Assembly: GCA_005880795.1 (NCBI GenBank)
Contig: VBGP01000034.1
Location: forward strand, 1 to 35,469
Length of the DNA: 35,469 bases
Direction of reading: 5' to 3'
DNA from: Chloroflexota bacterium
Lineage (GTDB): Bacteria > Chloroflexota > Dormibacteria > Dormibacterales > Dormibacteraceae
Shown in pieces: positions 1-8,251 of the stretch. The notes beneath the pieces are model-generated. The model was not told the origin of the DNA, searched no databases, and worked only from the letters and a program-made list of their open reading frames with translations. Each line of letters opens with the position of its first letter. Position 1 is the stretch's first letter. A program made the position numbers and the translations under genes.

Positions 1-851
1 ATGGGCGGCTCTGCTCCTGGCACCCCGAGATCTGTCAGCGCGTGACCACCCGGGTACGTGCGTGTCCTTGACTGGCTGATCAGGCGCGGAGTCCGGCGCC
101 GGGGCAACAGCCGTACGGCGTGCGCTCTCACTCGCATGGCGAGGTCAAGCATCCTGCGCAGCCATCGAGGTGGATGCCGGTAGCCAAAAGCGTCCAGCAG
201 GGGATCGTCGAGCATAGCGAATATCGCTTGCCTCACCAACGGTCGCAACGCGCGCGAAAACCAAGACAGGTACAGGTTCAATGTGTAATCGGCAACCCGG
301 CGGTTGCTCTCGGTGTGGCGAAATCGTGTCGCCTCGTAACCACGGCTCCATCGCTCGAGCTCTTCCAGGCTCGCGGGAACGTCCCGGATGCGCATCCGAG
401 TCGCCAGGCGCTTCATGTACTCGAGTGACGCTTCCAATTCCCGATCTGTGTAGCGGCGCCAGCCCCATCGTCGGTTCCAGCGGATCGGCTCGAGCACGAT
501 GGTCGACAGGACGTACAGATAGTCGTCGTTGCTGATCGAGTAGCGGGCGTGCATCCGATTCATGCGCCGGTTTGCCTCGCGACCGCGCTCACTATCGAGG
601 CCTGAGTCCAGCATCTCGGCCAGGATCAGCTTGGTGTCGTCATAACGCTTCTGGGGTCGTTGGCGGAACTCGCCGGTCTCGTCGAGAAGGACGCTTATCG
701 TCGGGATGCCATAGGTCCTGAAGAAAGCCAGGCTCAACGACTGCTCGACGTCCCAGGGAAAGTCGTAGTTGGTGCTCAGGAAAGAGATTCGCTCGAAATC
801 GCGCTTCGGGTCGAGGTGCTCGATCTCCGCCAACACGCTTGATCGAGTCAT
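1..851 (-). CDS. MpaB-family haem oxygenase (DUF2236), 3' end outside window
   Basis: An open minus-strand frame runs from ATG at 849-851 off the left edge, with 283 codons visible and no stop. Reading it by hand gives a protein starting MTRSSVLAEIEHLDPKRDFE. It then has FFRTYGIPTISVLLDETGEF, KRYDDTKLILAEML and MHARYSISNDDYLYVLST followed by EPIRWNRRWGWR. These are hallmarks of the MpaB/latex-clearing-protein haem-b oxygenase family (PF09995), in the subfamily with the RYDDT and NDDYLYVLS motifs. Family members are near 300 aa, so little is missing. It starts 23 bp after the rplS stop on the same strand, with no evident Shine-Dalgarno sequence. Substrate is unknown. Confident in the family, not in the function. 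Confidence 0.85.
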   Translation of the reverse strand, partial: MTRSSVLAEIEHLDPKRDFERISFLSTNYDFPWDVEQSLSLAFFRTYGIPTISVLLDETGEFRQRPQKRYDDTKLILAEMLDSGLDSERGREANRRMNRMHARYSISNDDYLYVLSTIVLEPIRWNRRWGWRRYTDRELEASLEYMKRLATRMRIRDVPASLEELERWSRGYEATRFRHTESNRRVADYTLNLYLSWFSRALRPLVRQAIFAMLDDPLLDAFGYRHPPRWLRRMLDLAMRVRAHAVRLLPRRRTPRLISQSRTRTYPGGHALTDLGVPGAEPP

Positions 852-874
852 CCGTCGTCGTGCTGCAGCAAGGC

Positions 875-1300
875 CTACGACTCTTCTGTCGCCTCTTCCT
901 TTCCCGTTTCCTCCGCCGGCTCTTCGGCCTCCGCTTCCTCTGGCTCGTTCGTGACGAGCTGACGGCGCTCGCGGATGCGGGCTTCGCGGCCCACCTTGCC
1001 TCGCAGGTAGTACAGGCGGCCCTGGCGGACGTCGCCGTGGCGCAGGACGTCGATCTTGTCGATGCGCGGCGAGTGGATCATGAACGTCCTCTCCACACCG
1101 ACCCCATGGGTCACGCGCCGGACGGTGAAGTTCTGGCGCAGGCCACCGCCGGTAACCCTGATCACCGTGCCCTCGAACACCTGGATGCGTTCGCGCGTGC
1201 CCTCGACGACCTTCGCGTGGACACGCACGGTGTCGCCGGCACGCAGAGCAGGGACCTTCTTTTTCTGCTGCTCCTTTTCGAGCTGCTGGATCACGTTCAT
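875..1300 (-). CDS. rplS: 50S ribosomal protein L19
   Basis: 141 aa. L19 sits at the 30S-50S interface of the ribosome. The sequence has the expected core: [31 protein letters not shown] and [21 protein letters not shown] roughly 22-residue acidic tail rich in Glu follows residue 118 and makes the protein longer than the usual ~115-120 aa. The ATG overlaps the trmD stop as ATGA (1297-1300), and AAGGAG lies about 11 nt upstream. Last conserved gene of the ylxM-ffh-rpsP-khpA-rimM-trmD-rplS operon. Confidence 0.97.
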   Translation of the reverse strand: MNVIQQLEKEQQKKKVPALRAGDTVRVHAKVVEGTRERIQVFEGTVIRVTGGGLRQNFTVRRVTHGVGVERTFMIHSPRIDKIDVLRHGDVRQGRLYYLRGKVGREARIRERRQLVTNEPEEAEAEEPAEETGKEEATEES

Positions 1301-1971
1301 GTCTTCTTCAACTCCTTACCGCGTGGAACGCGTCTCTGTGCCGCTTGCTGCCGGCGCCACTGCTTGATCCGCGCGTGGTCGCCGGACAGAAGGACATCAG
1401 GGACGGTCATGCCTCGATACTCGGCCGGGCGCGTGAACTGCGGCCAGCCGGTGAGCTCGTCGGCGAAACTGTCCTGCGCCAACGAGCCGGGGTCGCCGAC
1501 CACCCCCGGGATGAGCCTGGCCACCGCGTCGACCAGGACCATCGCGGGGATCTCGCCGCCGGTGAGAACGTAGTCGCCGATCGAGATCTCTCGCGCCTGC
1601 AGCGCCGCCCGAACCCGATCGTCGATGCCTTCGTAGCGCCCGCACACGATGACCAGGCCCGGCTCGGCGGCGAGCTCGGCCGCCAGGTTCTGGTCGAGGC
1701 GCTCGCCCCAGGGCTCCATCAGGATCACGGGACCAGCGTTCTTGGTCCTGATGGACTCGACCGCCTCGATCACCGGCTCGGGCTTCAGCACCATCCCAGG
1801 ACCGCCGCCGAACGGCATGTCATCGACCTGGCGGTGGCGGTCGTGCGTGTGTTCCCGGAGGTCGTGAGCCTGCAGCTCGATCAACCCTCGCTCGATGGCG
1901 CGGCCGATCACGCCCTGCTGAAACGCGGGGCCGAACATGGCCGGGAAGATCGTGACGACGTCGAATCTCAT
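1297..1971 (-). CDS. trmD: tRNA (guanine37-N1)-methyltransferase
   Basis: 224 aa. TrmD methylates G37 next to the anticodon using S-adenosylmethionine and prevents +1 frameshifting. Trefoil-knot motifs are visible: [13 protein letters not shown] at the N terminus, [40 protein letters not shown] and [11 protein letters not shown]. The start is the ATG at 1969-1971, one base after the rimM TGA (TGAGATG). The frame stays open upstream to 2061, but that part overlaps rimM and is not homologous to TrmD. Length is slightly short of the usual 230-250 aa. Its stop overlaps the rplS start. Confidence 0.97.
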   Translation of the reverse strand: MRFDVVTIFPAMFGPAFQQGVIGRAIERGLIELQAHDLREHTHDRHRQVDDMPFGGGPGMVLKPEPVIEAVESIRTKNAGPVILMEPWGERLDQNLAAELAAEPGLVIVCGRYEGIDDRVRAALQAREISIGDYVLTGGEIPAMVLVDAVARLIPGVVGDPGSLAQDSFADELTGWPQFTRPAEYRGMTVPDVLLSGDHARIKQWRRQQAAQRRVPRGKELKKT

Positions 1972-1972
1972 C

Positions 1973-2476
1973 TCAGCCGCTCTCTTTGGCGTCCTCGACC
2001 CGCAATAGCCAGTCGGCGACGACAACCCGGCCGGCCTCGACGTCGACCTCGACGACCGCATCCTTCGTGGCCGGGATGAGGTGCTCGATCGTGCCTTCCC
2101 GGCTGACCCACACGTCGTTGGCCGGCCGCTCCAGGACCTCCTCGATCACCCCCAGACGCTCGCCCGAGCTCGACAGCACCGCAAGGCCCACCACCTGGTG
2201 GTGGTAGAAGTGACCGGGCTCCGGCGCGCGCATCTCGCCATCCGGAACCTCGAGGTAGCGGCCTCGGAAGAGCTCCGCCATGGTCCGGTTGTCGATGCCC
2301 CGGAACTTGACCACGAGGCCCGGTTGGCCTTCGCGGCTCCACTCCACATGGTGAGCGCAGCCGTCGAGCAGCAGGCTCGCTCCGGTGTCGAAGCGATCCT
2401 GAAAATCTGTCAAGGGCAACACCTTGACAGCTCCATCAAGTCCAAACGCACCCATCACCTGCCCCACTCGGATCAC
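1973..2476 (-). CDS. rimM: 16S rRNA processing protein RimM
   Basis: 167 aa, normal length. RimM assists maturation of the 30S head and binds S19. The N-terminal beta-barrel is recognisable (VGQVMGAFGLDGAVKVLPLT, then FRGIDNRTMAELFRGRYLEV). The C-terminal PRC-barrel contains HHQVVGLAV, GVIEEVLERPANDVWV and a final VDWLL-like ADWLLRVED. The GTG start at 2474-2476 overlaps the khpA stop as GTGA, so translation is probably coupled. It lies between khpA and trmD as in Bacillus-type operons. Confidence 0.96.
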   Translation of the reverse strand: MIRVGQVMGAFGLDGAVKVLPLTDFQDRFDTGASLLLDGCAHHVEWSREGQPGLVVKFRGIDNRTMAELFRGRYLEVPDGEMRAPEPGHFYHHQVVGLAVLSSSGERLGVIEEVLERPANDVWVSREGTIEHLIPATKDAVVEVDVEAGRVVVADWLLRVEDAKESG

Positions 2477-2907
2477 GCCGTCACCTCGCCCGTCGGCCGC
2501 CTTCCGCCTCCTCGCGGCGAGTACTGCTGACCGGTGATCGGCGCGTTCGCCAGGTCGACGAACACTCGCTTGCGGTCCCGCGACGAGGCGACCCGCACCA
2601 GCGTGCGCAGGGCTTCGATGTTGCGCCCGGCTTTGCCGATGAAACGGCCGACGTCTTCGTCCGCCAGCTTGACCTTGATCGCAACCGTTCCTCCGCCGCG
2701 CTCGAAGACCTCGACCAAGACCTCTTCCGGCTTCTCGGCCAGCGACTTCGCCACAAACTCCACCATCGCGCGGTAGTCGGTACCGGGTCCGCCGCTCGGC
2801 GACGGCCTGTCGCGCCGGAAACCACCGCCGCCGCGATTGAATCCACCGCCGCTGCCGCCGCGCCGAAAGTCACGCCGTGGGGGTTGGCTTCTCTGCACGT
2901 CGCTCAA
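2473..2907 (-). CDS. khpA: KhpA-like KH-domain RNA-binding protein with Gly/Arg-rich N-terminal arm
   Basis: 144 aa. Residues ~45-120 form a KH domain ([19 protein letters not shown], then [20 protein letters not shown] with the GxxG loop GKAG and [11 protein letters not shown]). This matches KhpA (YlqC), normally ~76-85 aa and always between rpsP and rimM. Here an additional ~45-residue low-complexity arm ([19 protein letters not shown]) precedes the domain and a short [10 protein letters not shown] tail follows it. The start is TTG at 2905-2907 with GGGAGGG 5 nt upstream, inside the rpsP 3' end (38-bp overlap). The arm is encoded in frame and looks like an RGG-type disordered RNA-binding region. 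Confidence 0.9.
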   Translation of the reverse strand: MSDVQRSQPPRRDFRRGGSGGGFNRGGGGFRRDRPSPSGGPGTDYRAMVEFVAKSLAEKPEEVLVEVFERGGGTVAIKVKLADEDVGRFIGKAGRNIEALRTLVRVASSRDRKRVFVDLANAPITGQQYSPRGGGRRPTGEVTA

Positions 2908-3142
2908 GGATTCCCTCCCGCTTCAACAAGCTGCGCGCCGCTTCGCTGGGCTGCGCGCCCTGTTGCAGCCACTTCATAACTTTGTCCACGTCGATCTTGA
3001 CCTTCACGGGTTCCGTCATCGGGTCGTAGTACCCGAGATGCTCGATAAAGCGGCCGTCGCGCGGTGATCGCGCGTCCGCCACCACGAGACGGTAGAAGGG
3101 GTGTTTCTTCGCCCCCATCCGCCTCAGCCTGATCTTTACCAA
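2870..3142 (-). CDS. rpsP: 30S ribosomal protein S16
   Basis: 90 aa. The conserved beginning [20 protein letters not shown] is followed by [20 protein letters not shown], typical S16. The start is TTG at 3140-3142: the family always begins with (M)VKIRL and no ATG or GTG is available. AAGGAGG sits 6 nt upstream and confirms it. The TTG overlaps the ffh TAA stop by 7 nt. Order ffh-rpsP-khpA is the standard Gram-positive arrangement. Confidence 0.97.
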   Translation of the reverse strand: MVKIRLRRMGAKKHPFYRLVVADARSPRDGRFIEHLGYYDPMTEPVKVKIDVDKVMKWLQQGAQPSEAARSLLKREGILERRAEKPTPTA

Positions 3143-4458
3143 CCTGCGCCTCCTTGTCCATAGATTCGGGGAATTCCGACTGCTCGTTTCCCGCCTTGGC
3201 GGCCGAACTGCCTGGCCATCTGCTGCATCGCGTCCCTGGCCTTGAGCAGCCGGTTGATGTCGGCGGGCCGCACACCGCTGCCTTTGGCGATCCTGCGCTT
3301 CCGCTTGCCGTCGATGATGTCGGGATGCGCCCGCTCTCTGGGGGTCATCGACAGGATGATCGCCTCCATCCGTTTCATCTCTTTCTCCGTGTCGGCGCCG
3401 GCGAGCTGGCCCTTCAGCGCGCCGCCGCCCGGGACCATCTCCAGCATGCCTTCAAGCGAGCCCATGCCGCGCAGCTGGCGGATCTGGGCCAGGAAGTCGT
3501 CGAAGCTCAGCTGGCCTGCGCGCAGGTGGCGCTCCACCTCCGCAGCCTTCTCGGTGTCCAGCGTCCTTTCCGCCTTCTCGATCAGGGACAGCACGTCGCC
3601 CATGCCAAGGATTCGTGACGCCATCCGCTCGGCGCGGAACACCTCGAGGTCCTGCGGCTTCTCGCCGATCCCGGCGAACCGGATGACCTGTCCCGTGGCC
3701 ACGCGCAGCGACAGCGCGGCGCCTCCACGCGCATCGCCGTCGAGCTTGGTGAGGATCACCCCGTCGAGCCCGATGGCCTGGCCGAAGGCCTCGCCCATTT
3801 TCACAGCTTCCTGGCCTGTCATGGAGTCGGCGACCAGAAGCGTCTCGGTGACGCGGATCCGCGCCTTGAGCTGCTTGAGCTCGTCCATGAGATCGGCGTC
3901 CACGTGCAGCCGGCCCGCGGTGTCGAGGATCACGACGTCGCACTTGAGCCTCGCCGCCTCTGCCACGCTTTCTTCACCCTTGCCGAAGGCGATGTTCTCG
4001 CGCTGGGCGAGCGTCTTCAGCTGCTCGACCGCTGCGGGCCTTCTGAAGTCCAGAGCTGCGACGAGTGGCCGGTGGCCGTCCTTTCTCGCCAGCAGCGCCA
4101 GCTTCACGGCTGTGGTCGTCTTGCCCGAACCCTGCAGGCCGACCAGCATCACGACCGTGGGCGGCTGCGAGGAGTAGCGAAGGCCTTCGGCGTTGCCGCC
4201 CAGGAGGTCGACCAGCTCGTCGTTGACGGCTTTGACCACGGTCTGCGGCGCGGTCAGTCCCGGCGAGATCTCGACGCCGGTGATTCGAGTCCGGACGCGC
4301 TCCACGAACTCCTTGACGACCTTGAAGTTGACGTCGGCTTCGAGCAGGGCCAGCCGCACCTCACGCAGGCCCGCCTCGACGTCTTCGGGACGCAACACGC
4401 CGCGCCCCGTGATTTTCTTGAGGGCGGCGGCGAGTCTTTCTCCGAGTGCTTCGAACAT
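3136..4458 (-). CDS. ffh: signal recognition particle GTPase Ffh
   Basis: 440 aa. Ffh binds signal sequences on nascent chains and, with 4.5S RNA, docks with FtsY at the membrane. The N domain (~1-90) and G domain are clear: P-loop [10 protein letters not shown] (~107-116), DTAGR (~179) and [10 protein letters not shown] (~237). The M domain begins near 300 and contains the RNA-binding [12 protein letters not shown] (~384-395). The Met-rich C-terminal end is short and replaced by a [10 protein letters not shown] tail. ATG at 4456-4458 lies 3 bp after the ylxM stop. Its receptor gene ftsY is in the same window at 8248-9141. Confidence 0.98.
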   Translation of the reverse strand: MFEALGERLAAALKKITGRGVLRPEDVEAGLREVRLALLEADVNFKVVKEFVERVRTRITGVEISPGLTAPQTVVKAVNDELVDLLGGNAEGLRYSSQPPTVVMLVGLQGSGKTTTAVKLALLARKDGHRPLVAALDFRRPAAVEQLKTLAQRENIAFGKGEESVAEAARLKCDVVILDTAGRLHVDADLMDELKQLKARIRVTETLLVADSMTGQEAVKMGEAFGQAIGLDGVILTKLDGDARGGAALSLRVATGQVIRFAGIGEKPQDLEVFRAERMASRILGMGDVLSLIEKAERTLDTEKAAEVERHLRAGQLSFDDFLAQIRQLRGMGSLEGMLEMVPGGGALKGQLAGADTEKEMKRMEAIILSMTPRERAHPDIIDGKRKRRIAKGSGVRPADINRLLKARDAMQQMARQFGRQGGKRAVGIPRIYGQGGAGW

Positions 4459-4461
4459 CCG

Positions 4462-4785
4462 CTAGACCGTTCCCTCCAGGCCGGCGATGCGCCGCCTCAG
4501 CCCATTCAGGTCGCGTTCCATCCTCTCCACCGCGCGGCGCCGTCGCGCCGCCTCGGCGAGGAGCCCAAGGCGTTTCTCGTACTCCTGCAGGGCCTGGGTC
4601 GAGCGCCGCACGATGTCGTGCACGGCCGCGCGTGAGGTGCCCTGGTGCGCCGCGATTTCGGCCAGCGACCAATCGCTGCGCAGGTAGAGGTCGATCACGT
4701 CGCGCTGATGCTGCGTCAGGAGCGGTCCGTAGCGCTCGTACAGCGCGAGGGCGCGGCCGCGGGCTTGGAGTCTGTCAAGGGCCAT
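4462..4785 (-). CDS. ylxM: YlxM-family helix-turn-helix protein of the SRP operon
   Basis: 107 aa from ATG at 4783-4785. The sequence ALYERYGPLLTQHQRDVIDLYL, then DWSLAEIAAHQGTSRAAVHDIV, is a sigma-70 region-4-like HTH typical of YlxM, which precedes ffh in many Gram-positive genomes. A helical, Arg-rich C terminus follows. The frame is open upstream to a TTG at 4803, but the ATG fits the family start. A -10-like TAAGCT (4799-4794) ends 8 nt before the ATG, so the operon mRNA may be leaderless. Confidence 0.88.
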   Translation of the reverse strand: MALDRLQARGRALALYERYGPLLTQHQRDVIDLYLRSDWSLAEIAAHQGTSRAAVHDIVRRSTQALQEYEKRLGLLAEAARRRRAVERMERDLNGLRRRIAGLEGTV

Positions 4786-4793
4786 GCCTTGAC

Positions 4794-4799
4794 AGCTTA
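4794..4799 (-). promoter_or_regulatory. -10 element of ylxM-ffh operon
   Basis: TAAGCT on the minus strand, 8 nt before ATG 4785. It lies 7 bp from the opposing -10 (4807-4812), a compact divergent promoter. Confidence 0.5.
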
Positions 4800-4806
4800 C
4801 CAAGAT

Positions 4807-4812
4807 TAGAAT
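4807..4812 (+). promoter_or_regulatory. -10 element of dinB-family gene (leaderless type)
   Basis: TAGAAT, 7 nt before GTG 4820. No Shine-Dalgarno fits in the gap, so transcription probably starts at or next to the start codon. Confidence 0.6.
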
Positions 4813-4819
4813 CAGCGGC

Positions 4820-5323
4820 GTGGATGAGTCACTTCTGGTCGAAGCGTTCCGTTACAACAAGTGGGCCAACCTCCACATCCTTGACGTATGCGAGAGGTTG
4901 AGCGAGGAACAGATGCAGCTGACCACGCCCGGGACTTATGGAACCGTCGGGGCGACACTGATGCACCTGCTGGCAGCGGAGCAGCGATACCTGCGCCGGT
5001 TGACGGGCCACGAGCCGCAGCTCAACGAGCGCGATACATTTCCGGGTGTGCCTGCGCTGCGCGCACTGGCTGAGCGCAGCGGGGATCAGCTCATCGAGGT
5101 GTCCGGACGCCTGGTCGGCGGCAAGATGACCGAGACCGAGTACGGCGACCGGCGCCAGAAGATCGACCTTGGCGTAGTGCTCATTCAGGCCATGCATCAC
5201 GGCAACGATCACCGCACTCACATATGCACGATCTTCGGCACCCACGGAATCGACTACGGCGACATGGACGTGTGGTCCTACGGCGAAGCGACCGGCGCGA
5301 TGGTTCCGCTCGGCGCGAGCTGA
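4820..5323 (+). CDS. DinB/YfiT-family metal-binding four-helix protein
   Basis: 167 aa. The DinB fold is a four-helix bundle with three metal-binding His residues. Visible here are FRYNKWANLHILDVCERLSE in helix 1, TLMHLLAAEQRYLRRLTG with the first His, and the closing HHGNDHRTHICTIF, which carries HxxxH. The family includes thiol S-transferases and DNA-damage-induced proteins; no substrate can be assigned. The GTG start at 4820 follows TAGAAT (4807-4812) by 7 nt and has no Shine-Dalgarno sequence, so the transcript is probably leaderless. Its TGA overlaps the next start by one base (TGATG). Confidence 0.87.
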   Translation: MDESLLVEAFRYNKWANLHILDVCERLSEEQMQLTTPGTYGTVGATLMHLLAAEQRYLRRLTGHEPQLNERDTFPGVPALRALAERSGDQLIEVSGRLVGGKMTETEYGDRRQKIDLGVVLIQAMHHGNDHRTHICTIFGTHGIDYGDMDVWSYGEATGAMVPLGAS

Positions 5324-5613
5324 TGCTGACCGCGTTCATCCTCATCGAGTCGACGCGAGAAGGTCTCACCCACCTCGGCCCGGAGCTGGCCGACGTGGAA
5401 GGCGTGGCCGAGGTCTACACGGTCACCGGTGACTGGGACTTCGTCGCGATCGTGCGGGTGCGCGAGCACGACGACCTGGCCAAGGTCGTGACCCAGCACC
5501 TCACTCGCTTGACCGACATCGAACGCACGCAGACGATGGTCGCGTTTCAGCAGTTCTCGGCCCACGACCTCGAGGCGATGTTCGGACTGGGCCTCGAAGA
5601 CAAGCAGGCCTGA
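5323..5613 (+). CDS. stand-alone AsnC/Lrp ligand-binding (RAM) domain protein
   Basis: 96 aa from ATG at 5323-5325. The whole protein is one AsnC-type RAM domain: LTAFILIESTREGLTHLGPELADVEGV, then VYTVTGDWDFVAIVRV and DIERTQTMVAFQQF. There is no DNA-binding HTH, so it is a small-molecule (often amino-acid) sensor of the stand-alone kind. It overlaps the dinB stop by one base and its own TGA is the CTGA overlap with the next gene, so three genes are translationally linked. Confidence 0.87.
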   Translation: MLTAFILIESTREGLTHLGPELADVEGVAEVYTVTGDWDFVAIVRVREHDDLAKVVTQHLTRLTDIERTQTMVAFQQFSAHDLEAMFGLGLEDKQA

Positions 5614-6392
5614 GCTCTCTGCTCCCCGTCGCCCTGCGCGCCGCGCGTGCTGGGGCCGCCGTGCTTCTCGAATCGGGATTGCCTCGACCTGGTGGTTCCG
5701 TCGAGCGCAAGGGCGTCGGGGACTACGTCACGGCGACCGACCGGCGCTCAGAGGCCGCGATCCTGGAGGTGCTGGCGCGAGAAGCGCCGGGCGTGGCGGT
5801 GCTGGCCGAGGAGCGCGGTGGTTTGCGTGCGCAAACCATGTGGGCGGTGGACCCTCTCGATGGGACGACTAACTTCACGCGAGGGTTTCCGACCGTCGGC
5901 ATCTCGGTGGCGCTGCTGGAGAACGGGCGGCCGTCGGTTGGCGTGGTGCTGGCGCCGTTTCTCAACCTCGAGTTCACGATGGCCGTCGGGCGCGGCGCGT
6001 TTTTGAACGGTGACCGTCTTCCGCCTCATCGCGCCCTAGATCCGCCGGCCGCGGTCGTCGCAACGGGGTTTCCATTCCGCGACAAGAAGCTGCTGCCGCA
6101 TTACCTGTCTTTCATGCAACAGGCCCTGTACCGCTTCGAGGACCTCCGCCGGGCGGGCGCCGCGGCTCTCGACCTCGCCTGGACCGCCTCTGGCACGTTC
6201 GACGGTTTCTTCGAGCTGGGCTTGAACACCTGGGACGTCGCCGCGGGCGCCGGTCTCGTGCTCGAGGTTGGAGGTCGGGTCACGGACTGGTCGGGCGGCG
6301 ACACGTGGATCGAAACGGGGAACGTGCTGGCCGCGTCGCCGGCCGTGCACGAGGTGCTGCTAGAGCTCGCCGCGCAATCGCCTGACCGGTAG
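5610..6392 (+). CDS. inositol monophosphatase-family phosphatase, probable CTG start
   Basis: 260 aa if started at CTG 5610. Motifs of the Mg-dependent IMPase/FBPase family are complete: LAEERGG (Glu ~67-68), WAVDPLDGTTNF (Asp ~81 and ~84) and NTWDVAAGAGLVLEVGG (Asp ~209). The first ATG/GTG/TTG in frame is GTG 5661, which would remove the family's first helix. That helix is plainly encoded upstream as ALRAARAGAAVLLESG. The only plausible starts are CTG codons; the one at 5610-5612 overlaps the preceding TGA as CTGA. Substrate could be inositol phosphate, histidinol phosphate or another sugar phosphate. Confidence 0.9.
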   Translation: MSSLLPVALRAARAGAAVLLESGLPRPGGSVERKGVGDYVTATDRRSEAAILEVLAREAPGVAVLAEERGGLRAQTMWAVDPLDGTTNFTRGFPTVGISVALLENGRPSVGVVLAPFLNLEFTMAVGRGAFLNGDRLPPHRALDPPAAVVATGFPFRDKKLLPHYLSFMQQALYRFEDLRRAGAAALDLAWTASGTFDGFFELGLNTWDVAAGAGLVLEVGGRVTDWSGGDTWIETGNVLAASPAVHEVLLELAAQSPDR

Positions 6393-7061
6393 CTCGACCA
6401 TGGAGCGCCACTGCTGGCGCAGCACCAACCCGACCGGAACGCCCTCGCCGTCCCGATTGCTTCGTGGCACTGTCGTTCTTTTCTGAATCGAGGTCCGGAA
6501 ATCGCCGTCGTATTCGGTCACCACCCGGCCCATGTCGTAGCCGCCGAAGTGGCTGTCGCTGCCGCCGACCGCTGCTCCGAGACGATCGCGATTTGCCGCG
6601 TAGAAGGCCTTGAGCTGTTTGCGGCGGCGCGCTCCGATCGGAGGCGTGAACATGAGCTCGATGCCGTCGACCTCGTGGCGTTCGATGAGGCGGCGGAGCA
6701 TGCCTGGTTGGATCGAACCGAAATAGACAGGCATGAAAGGATGCGGCACGATCGCGAGCGCACCCTGGTCGTGGATCGCATCCACAGTGTCCTCGACGGA
6801 CATTCCGCGCTTCAGGGGCTTGTTGAGGAACCAGCCCATGATGTGGGTCTGCGCGGGCCAGGCTGTGGTGACCTCCTGGCCGGCGACGACGGCGATGCCG
6901 GCAGCTTCACCGCGCTCCCTGGCCTCGTTGACCGAGGCCATCGTGTCGTGGTCGGTGACCGCGATGAGGTCGAGGTGGGCTTTGACCGCGGCGTCGACCA
7001 GCTCGGCGGGCGTGACCATGCCGTCGGAGGAGAGGGTGTGGCAGTGGGGGTCGGCTAGCAC
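6360..7061 (-). CDS. PHP-domain metallophosphoesterase
   Basis: 233 aa. The PHP signature is clear: ADPHCHTLSSDGMVTPAELVD (HxH motif at the N terminus), LDLIAVTDHDTM, GQEVTTAW, IVPHPFMP and GGSDSHFGGYDMG. It resembles 3',5'-nucleoside bisphosphate phosphatases and DNA polymerase X-type PHP domains; the exact substrate is unknown. The start is GTG at 7059-7061. It is convergent with the IMPase-like gene and overlaps it by 33 bp. The C-terminal ~45 residues (after EYDGDFRTSIQ) are Arg-rich and less conserved. Confidence 0.87.
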   Translation of the reverse strand: MLADPHCHTLSSDGMVTPAELVDAAVKAHLDLIAVTDHDTMASVNEARERGEAAGIAVVAGQEVTTAWPAQTHIMGWFLNKPLKRGMSVEDTVDAIHDQGALAIVPHPFMPVYFGSIQPGMLRRLIERHEVDGIELMFTPPIGARRRKQLKAFYAANRDRLGAAVGGSDSHFGGYDMGRVVTEYDGDFRTSIQKRTTVPRSNRDGEGVPVGLVLRQQWRSMVELPVRRLRGEL

Positions 7062-7112
7062 CGCCCTGGAATGTCGCAGGTTTGGGATTTTCTTTTTGTC
7101 CTGTAAAGAGGG

Positions 7113-7141
7113 TTGATCTGGCGAACTTCTGTTCGTACGCT
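7113..7141 (+). promoter_or_regulatory. sigma-70-type promoter of DUF222-HNH gene
   Basis: -35 TTGATC (7113-7118), exactly 17 bp, then -10 TACGCT (7136-7141), then 6 nt to GTG 7148. The best complete -35/-10 pair in the window. Confidence 0.65.
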
Positions 7142-7147
7142 TGGTCC

Positions 7148-8251
7148 GTGCTTCAGATGGTGTCGCGGGGAGCTGAGATCGCCCGACGGATGGTCGAGGT
7201 GCAACGCCAGATCGACGTCTTGCTCCTCGAGCATTCCAGGCTGGCGGCGGAGTTCGCGCGGACCGACCACTGGGACGACGAGGGCTCCAACACTGCGATC
7301 GACTGGATCCGCTTCAACTGCAACCTGACCGAGAAGGCGGCCGGGGATCGGATCGCGGTCGGCTCCCGACAGGCGGAGATCGCGGCGAGCGTCAAGGCCA
7401 TGGAGTCGGGGGAGATCGGCTTCAGCCACCTGGCGGTGATGGCTCGAACCTCAATCGCGACTGGGCCCCGGTTCGACGAGGGGCGCTTGCTCGAGCTTGC
7501 GCGCAAGGTCTCGCCGGGCAAGTTCTACTACGAGAGCCTGCACTACCGCCACTCAGTCGACGCCAAAGCGTATGCGGCGGAGCAGGCTGACCTGGTCGAG
7601 AATCGGCATCTCTCGCTGAGCAGGGGCGAAGACGGCGGCCTCCTCATCAACGGGGTGCTGGACCCGGTCGGCGGCGCCGCGGTGCGCACGGCGCTCGAGC
7701 CCTTGGCTCGAAGGACGGCGTGGGACGACGACCGGAACGTCGAGAAGCGCTACGCCGATGCCCTCGTCGAGCTGGCGTGCGGCGGCCGGCCGGGCAACCT
7801 CCAGGTCACGGCTTCCATCGAAACGGTGAAGGGACTGGCGGGAGCGGTCGGCGGGGAGATGGAGTTCTCGCTGCCGGTGTCCTCGACCACTGTGCAGCGC
7901 ATCGCCTGCGACTGCAGCGTGATGCGGGTCCTGCTCGACCAGGAATCCGTGGTCGTTGATGTGGGCCGCTCCAAGCGAGTCATCTCCGGACCCGCGCGCC
8001 GGGCGTTGATGGCGCGCGACGGCCACTGCCAATGGCCAGATTGCGAAAGGCCGGCTTCGAAGTGCGATGGGCATCACCTTGTGCACTGGATCAATGCCGG
8101 GAGGACGGAGCTCGGCAACCTGATCCTCTTGTGTCACCGGCATCACTGGTTGGTGCATGAGGGTGGATGGCAGCTGGTGAAGACCCAGGAGGGCGTGAGG
8201 GCGATCGCTCCGACCAGGGTGTTTGGGCCGGCTCCTCCCTCGACGGGTTAG
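7148..8251 (+). CDS. DUF222 and HNH endonuclease domain protein
   Basis: 367 aa from GTG 7148. Residues ~1-250 are DUF222-like, helical (VEVQRQIDVLLLEHSRLAAEF, SGEIGFSHLAVMART). The C terminus is an HNH nuclease: MARDGHCQWPDCERPASKCD, HHLVHWINAGRTELGNLILL and CHRHHWLVHEGGW, with paired Cys and catalytic His. This architecture is common in Actinobacteria (13E12-repeat proteins) and related phyla and is often found in multiple copies; its biological role is unsettled. An upstream extension to 7082 is open, but a promoter (TTGATC, 17 bp, TACGCT) ends 6 nt before GTG 7148. That placement supports a leaderless start there. Confidence 0.9.
   Translation: MLQMVSRGAEIARRMVEVQRQIDVLLLEHSRLAAEFARTDHWDDEGSNTAIDWIRFNCNLTEKAAGDRIAVGSRQAEIAASVKAMESGEIGFSHLAVMARTSIATGPRFDEGRLLELARKVSPGKFYYESLHYRHSVDAKAYAAEQADLVENRHLSLSRGEDGGLLINGVLDPVGGAAVRTALEPLARRTAWDDDRNVEKRYADALVELACGGRPGNLQVTASIETVKGLAGAVGGEMEFSLPVSSTTVQRIACDCSVMRVLLDQESVVVDVGRSKRVISGPARRALMARDGHCQWPDCERPASKCDGHHLVHWINAGRTELGNLILLCHRHHWLVHEGGWQLVKTQEGVRAIAPTRVFGPAPPSTG

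Noticed and set aside
4789-4812. Perfect TTGACA (4789-4794) as a -35 for TAGAAT (4807-4812)
   Set aside because: The spacer is only 12 bp; sigma-70 promoters need about 17. I keep the -10 alone.
7062-7147. tRNA or small RNA in the PHP/HNH gap
   Set aside because: Only an AT-richer promoter region is seen; no cloverleaf or terminator.
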